Shown piece by piece: positions 1 to 6,627 of a DNA stretch of 23,423 bases; the first letter of the stretch is position 1, and each line of letters starts with the position of its first letter. The stretch comes from JAJTFW01 sp031411335 (GTDB lineage: Bacteria; Bacteroidota; Bacteroidia; AKYH767-A; OLB10): contig JANOAX010000042.1 in NCBI GenBank assembly GCA_031411335.1, forward strand, positions 1 to 23,423. Direction: 5' to 3'. The notes beneath the pieces were generated by a model. That model was not told the origin of the DNA, searched no databases, and saw only the letters and a list, made by a program, of their open reading frames with translations. A program made the translations under genes and the position numbers.

Positions 1-33
1 ACTCTTAAAAGAAAAACTATAATTTTTAAGAGT
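1..33. repeat. Hairpin at the window edge, possible terminator
   Basis: Perfect 10-bp inverted repeat, ACTCTTAAAA at 1-10 and TTTTAAGAGT at 24-33, with a 13-nt A/T-rich loop. It could terminate a gene lying left of the window. No clear T-run follows within the window, and the arm starts at base 1, so the repeat may extend further left. Confidence 0.4.
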
Positions 34-65
34 GAAAAGTTCGTCAATTTTCTTTAAGAAATTAC

Positions 66-142
66 TTTTTAGCTTGACGTCTATGCGATAGACTTTGGCG
101 AGAGCTCAGTCGTACGCTATCGGGAAGCAGATAGGGCTAAAA
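66..142. other. Structured non-coding segment, unknown
   Basis: Complementary ends TTTTAGC (67-73) and GCTAAAA (136-142) enclose a perfect internal hairpin GTCTAT-GCG-ATAGAC (79-93). They also enclose a half-palindrome GCTATCGGGA (116-125) that matches one half of the 20-bp palindrome at 6150-6169. There is no ORF. It could be a degenerate dispersed repeat or a small structured RNA; no known RNA family was recognised. The rest of 143-260 shows nothing definite. Confidence 0.25.
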
Positions 143-260
143 TAAACTTGTGTTTGGTACATCAATTACAATTATAGCTTCGAAACAGATTGTTCACTGC
201 TTCATGCAGAGCTTAAAATGAGAATAAGCAATCGCAAATAAAAGAAAAATATTTGGATAT

Positions 261-1226
261 TTATTGTTTCTCTACAAAGAAAAACTCATGCCCCATCCAT
301 CCTTTTTCAAAACAAAGCCGATTGGATTGTTTCCAAAATGCTTTTGCCCAATACGAAAAATCTTTATCGTAAAGTGTTCGTATCATAAGCCTGGTTACAG
401 TTACCCATTTTGAAAGTGGAAAGATTTTGTCAAATTCATTTTTCCAACCTCTCGCTGTCCAAATATAATGTTCTCTTCCATCCACCACTTTTATGGTTTT
501 GAATTCTCCGGGTTTCGCACAGGATATGAAATGTGCAGCATCTCTAGGCAACCACGCTTCAGGATATCTGTAAAGTAACAAACCAATATGATAATTTTTT
601 TGTTCTTCGTCTGTCGTACCCTCTTTTTCCACTTGCAGTTTATTATAATCGCACTCCTTGTGATTAAAGGTCATAAACTGACCACCAATGCGTCCTCCTG
701 GTTTTAATAGACTACTACAGTAATCAAAAAAATTTCTGTACACTTGGTCTTGTTTTCCTTCTACATAATCGGTAGGAGAAGCAAAATGTTCAGGTGAACC
801 CATAGCCACGATGGCATCAAAGGGACCGTTATCTGGTTTATATTCTTGCCAAACTGCTCGATGCACGTTATGTCCTGAACTTTTAAGATATTCATATTGA
901 CTTTTACCAGGACAAATAGAAGTCACATCAATACCTCTTGCTCTGCAATAATCAGAAAAAGGCCCCCAACCTGGACCAATTTCGAAAATTTTCATTCCGC
1001 TGTTCTCTTTAAGCCCTAAGTATTTAAAATAGTTATCATATTTTACTTCTTGCGCCTTTTGAATGGTCTCTAATGTTGCTTTGCCATAATTGCCAGGCCA
1101 CGAATTTGAAATAGAGGGAAAATTTCCAAAAATCTGACGAAAAAGTTTATCTACCGGATCATAAGCCGCGTTGTGTGGTTCAATAGCTCCTTTTGTGGTT
1201 GGGCCAATTTTCTTTTTGACTTGCAT
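261..1226 (-). CDS. SAM-dependent methyltransferase, cyclopropane-fatty-acid-synthase-like
   Basis: 321 residues. The SAM-binding motif I is clear (EIGPGWGPF, residues 82-90). It is followed by a segment matching the post-II region (FDAIVAMGSPEHF, 136-148) and LKPGGRIGGQ (174-183), the usual strand-4/5 landmarks of class I methyltransferases. The layout and the C-terminal aromatic tail (YWAKAFWKQ...FEKGW, about 292-310) resemble the cyclopropane-fatty-acyl-phospholipid synthase / mycolic acid cyclopropane synthase group. Those enzymes transfer a methyl or methylene group from SAM to unsaturated acyl chains of membrane lipids. The protein is shorter than typical CFA synthases (about 380 residues or more), and the acidic-His segment GSPEHF only loosely matches theirs, so the substrate is uncertain. 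No signal peptide or membrane segment is seen. The gene stands alone, about 180 bp from the sensor operon upstream on the same strand. A general small-molecule methyltransferase is the alternative. Confidence 0.75.
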   Translation of the reverse strand: MQVKKKIGPTTKGAIEPHNAAYDPVDKLFRQIFGNFPSISNSWPGNYGKATLETIQKAQEVKYDNYFKYLGLKENSGMKIFEIGPGWGPFSDYCRARGIDVTSICPGKSQYEYLKSSGHNVHRAVWQEYKPDNGPFDAIVAMGSPEHFASPTDYVEGKQDQVYRNFFDYCSSLLKPGGRIGGQFMTFNHKECDYNKLQVEKEGTTDEEQKNYHIGLLLYRYPEAWLPRDAAHFISCAKPGEFKTIKVVDGREHYIWTARGWKNEFDKIFPLSKWVTVTRLMIRTLYDKDFSYWAKAFWKQSNRLCFEKGWMGHEFFFVEKQ

Positions 1227-1406
1227 AAATGATGGGTTGTGGATTGACTTTTAGCGTTTTTATTTTGATATTATTAGGACATAAATATTATCATACTACA
1301 ACAAATGGAGATTTTGAATTTATGTATTTTAAATAATTAGCTATCTCAACTTTCAAGAGAAATTTAAATTGTATTATTCATTAATTTTAAGCGATGAGGA
1401 AATAGA

Positions 1407-1862
1407 TTACATCCTCTCCATATACCAATTCAATGTCTTTTCCATTTTTTTGTAGCGGAAAATGGTGGTGATAATTTTTTGTAAACGAACAAAGGCAGTT
1501 TCACTTTTAACAACATAATCAAACGCGCGATGATGCATACAGTTGATGGCCACATCGATTTTATCCTGTGAGGATAGCATCACAACGGGAATGTCTTGGT
1601 TAAAATCTTTTATTTTATCCAATGTTTCTATTCCGTTCATGGCGTCTTTGTCAATTCCGTCAAGATGATAATCTAAAATAATTACATCAGGGTTGTGCGA
1701 TAAATTGTTCACACAAAGTTCGCCTGTTGAAAATGTCTCTATAGTAAAATCGGCATGCTGAAGGAATTCAATTTCCAGTGATTTTAAAAACACGGCATCA
1801 TCATCTACTAAAAAAAGTTTAATTCGCTCGGCATCGCTCGCTATCTGTTTTTCGTTGTTCAT
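1407..1862 (-). CDS. Single-domain response regulator (receiver only)
   Basis: 151 residues, all one CheY-like receiver. The acidic pocket is D20-D22 (LFLVDDD), the phospho-acceptor is Asp64 (VIILDYHL), the switch Ser is at 97/98 (VVMLSS) and the conserved Lys is 119 (YVVKS). There is no DNA-binding or enzymatic output domain. It must therefore act by protein contact, as a phosphate sink, or as a relay intermediate. The segment after Asp64 is a few residues longer than in classical CheY (DYHLDGIDKDAMNG). The ATG overlaps the TGA of the hybrid kinase gene by 4 bp (ATGA at 1862-1859), so translational coupling and work in the same pathway are likely. The HPt domain of that kinase is the obvious candidate phosphodonor; this is inferred from the operon, not shown. 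Confidence 0.9.
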   Translation of the reverse strand: MNNEKQIASDAERIKLFLVDDDAVFLKSLEIEFLQHADFTIETFSTGELCVNNLSHNPDVIILDYHLDGIDKDAMNGIETLDKIKDFNQDIPVVMLSSQDKIDVAINCMHHRAFDYVVKSETAFVRLQKIITTIFRYKKMEKTLNWYMERM

Positions 1863-4800
1863 GCGTTATTAGTTTTAATTCTGTTGAACTCTTCTGTTAA
1901 TTCTTGGCAAGCCTGCGTACAAACCTTTTCAATCTGTAAAACCATGTCAAGTATTCCTTCTGACTGTTGCTGAGTATTTGCATACTCCTGAATTTTCTTC
2001 GCCATGTTTTCAAAATCACCACCGATGCCCATTATTGAAAACGAGGGAATCATTTTATGTACAGCCGACTGCAGAAGCTTCCAATCCTTATCCGCAAAAC
2101 TTTGTTTCATGGTACTTACCAATGGGGGAGTTTGCTCTAAGTAAAGTGAAATCATTTCCATCATCAGCTTCGGGTCAGATTTTGTACGGCTGATTAAATA
2201 TTCAAGGTCAATGCATTTTGACTTTTCATTTTGATGGTTTTCAATCATTGCTGGAGCGTTAATTTTTATTAGTGAAGGTTTTTTTACCAGACCAATTATT
2301 TTACTGTACAATAATCTTTCGTCAACAGGTTTTGCAATATAATCATTCATACCAACCGATTTACATTTTGCCAAATCCACTGTTGTCACATCGGCCGTTA
2401 ATGCGATGATGGGGATTTTTGAATTCATGGTATTGCGTATATATTCTGTGCATTCAAACCCGTTCATTTCAGGCATCTGTAAGTCCATCAAAATAATATC
2501 GTAGTCTTTAGTTTCTAATTTTTCAATGGCTTTTTTCCCATTAGAGGCAATGTCGCGTTCAAACCCAAAATCATCCAACAAGGTTTTCATCAGTAGTTGG
2601 TTGAGCGCCATGTCTTCCACCACTAATACTTTTATATTTTTAAATTCCGTATCCAATTCTAAAAATTCTGTTTCTATTTCAGCTTCAGCATTTGTTTTTT
2701 GAAAGCTTAATTTAAAACTGAAAACAGATCCCTCATTAATTTTACTTTTAACATGAATGCTGCCTCCTTGTGGCTCCACTAATTGTTTTACGATGGCAAG
2801 ACCCAAACCTGTACCACCATATAGGCGCGAAGTACCACTGGATGCTTGTTGAAAATTGTCAAAAACACTTTGAATTTTATTTTCCGCAATTCCAATTCCA
2901 GTATCTGCAACGGCAAATTCAATAGTTACTTGCTTAGCATCTTCACTCAATAACCGTACGCTTACTGTAATCTTTCCATCGGTTGTAAATTTCACTGCGT
3001 TACTAACAAGATTTAAAATAATCTGATGCAAACGTACCGGATCACCAACTAAAACATCGGGAATGTTGTTGTCATATTCTTTTATTAGTATTAAATTCTT
3101 TTCTTGAATTTTTGTTTCAAACAAGTGAAGCATGGCTGATATGGATATCGCCATTTTGAAGGGCACTTGTTCAAATATCATTTTTCCGGCGTCCACTTTT
3201 GCTAAATCTAAAATATCGTTTATGAGTACGATTAATGCATCACCACTCATTTTTATTGCCGTTAAATATTCTTTTTGTTTTGCTGATAGATTTGTTTTCA
3301 ATACCACCTTTGTAAATCCGATAATTGCATTCATCGGTGTACGGATTTCATGACTCATGTTAGAAAGAAATTGTTGTTTCGCTTTCACGGCATCATTTGC
3401 AATTATGGTGGCACTTTCTGCTTTGCTTTTTGCTTCCTCTGCAATTCCAGTGGCCAGCTCGGCAAAAATCCTTGCCTCTGTTAGTTCCTTTTCAAATCTC
3501 TTTTGCTCGGTAATAATCCTGGCCACCACTACTGCACCCAACACGTTTCCTTTATCGTCTTTATACACTGAACCATTAAATAATGCGGGAGTTTCTTTGC
3601 CATCCATAATGGTAAGTGGATAATCGGCTACAAACCCTTTTGCAAAAACTTCTTGATACCCTTCGCGTGCTTTATCAGGTTCAGTAAAATAATCAATAAA
3701 GTTAGTGCCAATCAGTTCTTCTCTTGACAGTTCAGTTATTTTTAGAGAAGCATTATTCATATCAGTAATTTTTCCTTCTGTACTAATAGCAAATAAGGGG
3801 TCGCGGCTTGCTTCAATTAAACTCCGTGCATATTGTGAAGCTAATTTTACAGAATGATTTAATGTTTCTAATTCTTTATTTGCAATTTCGCGTTTTTCTT
3901 TTTCTATGTTTTGAAAACTAAGTTCTATATCAGCAATGACTAATTCTGCTGCCCGTTTTTCTTTCTCTCTGGTTTGAAAGCTAAGTTCTATATCAGCAAT
4001 GACTAGTTCAGCTGCCCGTTTTTCTTTCTCTCTAGTTTGAAAAATTAATTCTTTGTTTGCAATGCCTAGCTCTGCAGCTCGTTTTTCTTTTTCATCGTTT
4101 TGAAAAAGGAGTTCTTTGTTGGCAATACCTAACTCTGCTGCGCGTTTTTCTTTTTCATTGTTTTGAAAAAGGAGTTCTTCGTTGGCAATGCCTAACTCCG
4201 CTGCCCGTTTTTCTTTTTCATTGTTTTGAAAAAGGAGTTCTTTGTTTGCAATGCCAAGCTCCGCTGCACGTTTTTCTTTCTCCTCATTTTGAAAAACAAG
4301 TTCTTTGTTGGCAATGACTAACTCTGCAGCACGTTTTTCTTTCTCCTCATTTTGAAAAACAAGTTCTTTGTTGGCAATGACTAACTCTGCAGCACGTTTT
4401 TCCTTTTCATCATCCTGAAATACAAGTTCCTTGTTTGCAATGCTTAACTCTGCAGCGCGTTTTTCTTTCTCCTCGTTTTGAAAAACAAGTTCTTTGTTGG
4501 CAATGATTAACTCTGCTGCCCTTTTTTCCTTTTCATCATCCTGAAACACTAATTCTTTGTTTGCAATACCTAACTCTTCGGCGCGCTTTCCTTTCTCTGT
4601 TTTTTGAAAAGCCAGTTCTTCAGATTTTTGTTTAATCTCAATTTCTATTTTTCTACGAGCGAGTACTTGTTCGGTTACCTCTGTGGCAAAAACCAAAATA
4701 CCTTCTATATTTCCTTTGTCATCATAAGTGGACTGAAACTCAAAGTTGAAAAAGCCATCTTCGTGCTTTCCATTTCCTCTATCAAGTGTAGCGAATGTTT

Positions 4801-5056
4801 CATGGCCTATAAATGATTTCCCTGTTTTATACACCTCATCCAAAAGTTCAAAGAAACCTTGTCCTTCCAATTCAGGCAATGCTTCCCTGAAAGGCTTGCC
4901 AATAATAGCTCTTTGGCCAATAAGTTGCATATACATTTTATTTGCAAACTCAAATACATGCTTCGGTCCATGAAGCATACAAATAATGGCAGGCATTTGC
5001 ATGAATACATTTCGCATGTAATCATCAGATTTTTTCAAAAGATCATTTTTTTTCAC
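1859..5056 (-). CDS. PAS hybrid sensor histidine kinase with receiver and HPt domains
   Basis: 1065 residues. Domain order: PAS (about 12-132); a helix of eleven full 21-residue repeats plus a partial twelfth (147-394); a second PAS (about 405-522); a short signalling helix; HisKA with phospho-acceptor His569 (SNMSHEIRTPMN); HATPase_c with N-box Asn686, G1 box DTGIGI (718-723) and G2 box GGTGLGL (747-753); receiver with Asp858 (IILMDLQMPEMNG); and a C-terminal HPt with likely His1000 (AVHKMIPSFS). No transmembrane segment is seen, so it is probably a cytoplasmic sensor. All steps of a phosphorelay (His-Asp-His) are in one chain. It lies 8 bp after the AraC-type regulator and overlaps the following receiver gene by 4 bp, forming one operon. 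Its HisKA-HATPase-receiver block closely resembles that of the 1778-residue kinase at 6628-11964. The ligand is unknown. Confidence 0.95.
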   Translation of the reverse strand: MKKNDLLKKSDDYMRNVFMQMPAIICMLHGPKHVFEFANKMYMQLIGQRAIIGKPFREALPELEGQGFFELLDEVYKTGKSFIGHETFATLDRGNGKHEDGFFNFEFQSTYDDKGNIEGILVFATEVTEQVLARRKIEIEIKQKSEELAFQKTEKGKRAEELGIANKELVFQDDEKEKRAAELIIANKELVFQNEEKEKRAAELSIANKELVFQDDEKEKRAAELVIANKELVFQNEEKEKRAAELVIANKELVFQNEEKEKRAAELGIANKELLFQNNEKEKRAAELGIANEELLFQNNEKEKRAAELGIANKELLFQNDEKEKRAAELGIANKELIFQTREKEKRAAELVIADIELSFQTREKEKRAAELVIADIELSFQNIEKEKREIANKELETLNHSVKLASQYARSLIEASRDPLFAISTEGKITDMNNASLKITELSREELIGTNFIDYFTEPDKAREGYQEVFAKGFVADYPLTIMDGKETPALFNGSVYKDDKGNVLGAVVVARIITEQKRFEKELTEARIFAELATGIAEEAKSKAESATIIANDAVKAKQQFLSNMSHEIRTPMNAIIGFTKVVLKTNLSAKQKEYLTAIKMSGDALIVLINDILDLAKVDAGKMIFEQVPFKMAISISAMLHLFETKIQEKNLILIKEYDNNIPDVLVGDPVRLHQIILNLVSNAVKFTTDGKITVSVRLLSEDAKQVTIEFAVADTGIGIAENKIQSVFDNFQQASSGTSRLYGGTGLGLAIVKQLVEPQGGSIHVKSKINEGSVFSFKLSFQKTNAEAEIETEFLELDTEFKNIKVLVVEDMALNQLLMKTLLDDFGFERDIASNGKKAIEKLETKDYDIILMDLQMPEMNGFECTEYIRNTMNSKIPIIALTADVTTVDLAKCKSVGMNDYIAKPVDERLLYSKIIGLVKKPSLIKINAPAMIENHQNEKSKCIDLEYLISRTKSDPKLMMEMISLYLEQTPPLVSTMKQSFADKDWKLLQSAVHKMIPSFSIMGIGGDFENMAKKIQEYANTQQQSEGILDMVLQIEKVCTQACQELTEEFNRIKTNNA
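3875..4618 (-). repeat. 63-bp tandem repeat (minisatellite) coding a coiled-coil linker
   Basis: Eleven full copies of a 63-bp unit and one partial copy, inside the hybrid kinase gene (residues 147-394). Each unit encodes 21 residues of the form EL-x-FQ-xx-EKEKRAAEL-x-IANK. Two adjacent copies, 4266-4328 and 4329-4391, are identical at the DNA level. Other copies differ by a few bases, and alternation of FQDD- and FQNE-type units suggests a two-unit (126-bp) higher-order step. Because 21 equals three heptads, gain or loss of copies keeps both reading frame and helical phase. As recalled, related EKEKRAAEL-type repeats occur in other bacterial PAS sensor proteins. Confidence 0.95.
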
Positions 5057-5064
5057 TTCTTTTT

Positions 5065-5697
5065 TTATTGGACCCTTGTATAATTAATTTTATTTTCGAC
5101 CTCGTCAATTGATTTTTCTTCTTTGACAGGAAGGTTTCCTACTTCTTCTACCGGACTGCGTCTTTTGTCTTTCATTTTTTTAAAATGTGTAGGTGAAAGT
5201 CCTGTAACTTTTTTGAACTGGTTCGATAAGTGCGCAACACTGCTGTAATTCATGTTCCAAGCAATTTCGGTCATGTTCAGTTCACCATAAATTATTAATT
5301 CTTTTATCCGCTCCACTTTGTGAGAAATGATAAATTGCTCGATGGTACTGCCCTGAACCTCCGAAAATAGATTTGCCATGTAGGTATAATCATACTTTAA
5401 TTTTTTGCTTAAAAATTCTGAAAAGTTTATTTTTAGAGTGGCTTCGGTATGATGAATCAATTCAATAATTGTGTTTTTTATTTTTTCAATCAGGATGGCT
5501 CTCTTGTTATCCATTAATTCAAAACCTGAGTTGAGTAGAGCAGCCTTCAATTGCTCCAGCTGTTCTTCAGAAAGGTCTTCCATAATATCCACCTCACCCA
5601 AATCAAGCATAACGAAATGCAATCCGAGTTTTTTCAACTCCTCTTTCACTGTCAATTTGCAGTGATTACTAATCATGTATTTGATATGGATTTTCAA
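5065..5697 (-). CDS. AraC-family transcriptional regulator with HMA-like N-terminus
   Basis: 210 residues. The C-terminal half is an AraC-type double helix-turn-helix: first HTH about 93-125 (FLSKKLKYDYTYMANLFSE), second about 140-175 (MTEIAWNMNYSSVAHLSNQFKK...GLSPTHF). The N-terminal about 70 residues resemble the small ferredoxin-like fold of heavy-metal-associated domains (KYMISNHCKLTVKEELKKLG), a pairing often found in Bacteroidota regulators. Only one Cys (13) remains where metal-binding members have CxxC, so metal binding is doubtful. The tail after about 180 is charged and probably disordered. It is the first gene of the AraC-kinase-receiver operon and has its own promoter (5726-5790) with the 21-bp direct repeats found at three other units. 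It is therefore a candidate for the factor that binds those repeats. Start: ATG at 5697, about 22 nt after the expected transcription start. Confidence 0.9.
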   Translation of the reverse strand: MKIHIKYMISNHCKLTVKEELKKLGLHFVMLDLGEVDIMEDLSEEQLEQLKAALLNSGFELMDNKRAILIEKIKNTIIELIHHTEATLKINFSEFLSKKLKYDYTYMANLFSEVQGSTIEQFIISHKVERIKELIIYGELNMTEIAWNMNYSSVAHLSNQFKKVTGLSPTHFKKMKDKRRSPVEEVGNLPVKEEKSIDEVENKINYTRVQ

Positions 5698-5725
5698 ATT
5701 ATTATCGTTCTTAGACAGAGGCTTT

Positions 5726-5790
5726 CAAAGATGTGCATCTTTTAAACAGTAATTGTTACATAACATTGGAAATAAGTTACATAATTCACA
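5726..5790 (-). promoter_or_regulatory. Promoter of the AraC operon with TGTAA direct repeats (box A)
   Basis: Read on the minus strand: TGTGAATTATGTAA, then TTCCAA, then a second TGTAA exactly 21 bp after the first (plus-strand TTACA at 5777-5781 and 5756-5760). A -7-like box CATCTTTG ends exactly 30 nt after the second TGTAA (plus CAAA at 5726-5729). No normal -33 TTTG is evident, and the second repeat falls about there, as expected for an activator-dependent promoter. The same layout occurs at 14266-14330, 14845-14908 and 18811-18876. Confidence 0.7.
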
Positions 5791-6149
5791 CATTAGTCAG
5801 TGTAAGGTAAGTAAATTTTAGTTGATAAAAGCCTATGTTTTTAGTTGGAAATAGCTTGAATTACCCTAAATTCATTACAAAACGACTAAAATGCTAAATA
5901 GCGCCTCTTTTGCTTCCTAGGTATAGTAACTTCTTTACTTAAATCAATGACGTTTTAGATTGATCCGAATCAACAATCAAATCAAGAGAACTAAGTCACA
6001 GGGATTCAAACTTACTTTTAAATTATATTTAATACCATTTATACATAGTATGTAGTCCAATTATTTATATATAAATGGATGTATTATTCGAGTAATAAAT
6101 TTTAATAAACAGGAATTTCGTTCGGTACGGTGCGGAGGTCGTCCAGGCA

Positions 6150-6169
6150 ATCCCGATAGCTATCGGGAT
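6150..6169. repeat. 20-bp perfect palindrome (ATCCCGATAGCTATCGGGAT)
   Basis: Perfect dyad with no spacer. It sits in a G/C-richer segment (GGAGGTCGTCCAGGC before it, GGGTGGCGTGC after it) that looks like a dispersed Bacteroidota repeat rather than a promoter. A half copy is present at 116-125. Confidence 0.7.
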
Positions 6170-6194
6170 GGGTGGCGTGCTTTCTTTGGTTATA

Positions 6195-6249
6195 CCGACT
6201 ATACATATTAAATTATCGAATGTCTTAAAATTTATAGAATGTAAGTCGG
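6195..6249. repeat. Imperfect hairpin between two repeat halves
   Basis: CCGACT-A-TACAT (6195-6206) pairs with ATGTAAGTCGG (6239-6249) with one bulged base. The hairpin lies between CTTTCTTTGGTTA and the next inverted repeat, so it could be a small insertion that split a longer dispersed repeat. Confidence 0.35.
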
Positions 6250-6295
6250 CATTCCACAAGTCTATTCATTGTTGCATGGTAATAATCGTGGTTTC

Positions 6296-6320
6296 ACTTT
6301 CTTTTCACGTAAAAGAAAGT
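6296..6320. repeat. Inverted repeat ACTTTCTTTT-CACGT-AAAAGAAAGT
   Basis: Perfect 10-bp arms (6296-6305 and 6311-6320) with a 5-bp spacer. Hairpins of this CTTTCTTTT/AAAAGAAAG type next to GGTGGCGTGC sequence are, as recalled, common dispersed non-coding repeats in Bacteroidota genomes. Confidence 0.55.
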
Positions 6321-6627
6321 AACAAGTAAAAACGGACTCGAATCTTAATTTAAAACTAAAATTTATATAACTGATGTCCGAAGAACCAAATCAACCTAAT
6401 TTATGTAATATATATTCAGTACAAGTCAGCGTGAGTACTAAACTTGGAAAAAATATAATTATAATTTTAGACTATTTAATACTTACAAATGGTATAACCT
6501 GTTGTTTATAACCTTAATTTAAATTGATCTCATTACGATGGTGATCGAGTTATGTTGTGGAGAAACAAAATGTTCTTTCAATTACAAATAAACATATTTC
6601 TTTCTGAGTTTAATTTGTTCTGAATAA

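Larger units (their letters stand above)
5791..6627. other. Non-coding region with degenerate repeats
   Basis: No convincing gene. The region is A/T-rich except for the insert-like segment around 6121-6320, which carries three inverted repeats listed separately and is richer in G/C than its surroundings. No promoter of good quality was found, and nothing was recognised in 6330-6627. A 64-codon open frame through 6065-6259 crosses the palindromes and is not credible as a gene. Confidence 0.5.

Noticed and set aside
4057..4317. Plus-strand frame with repeated FLFHCFEKGVLCWQ units
   Set aside because: It is the antisense of the 63-bp repeats in the hybrid kinase gene; the periodicity comes from the real minus-strand coding sequence.
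3875..4618. Could the tandem repeats be a CRISPR array?
   Set aside because: Units are contiguous without unique spacers, keep frame, and encode a conserved helix inside a kinase gene.
6065..6259. 64-codon minus-strand frame
   Set aside because: It runs straight through the 20-bp palindrome and the 55-bp hairpin of a non-coding repeat and has no protein-like pattern.
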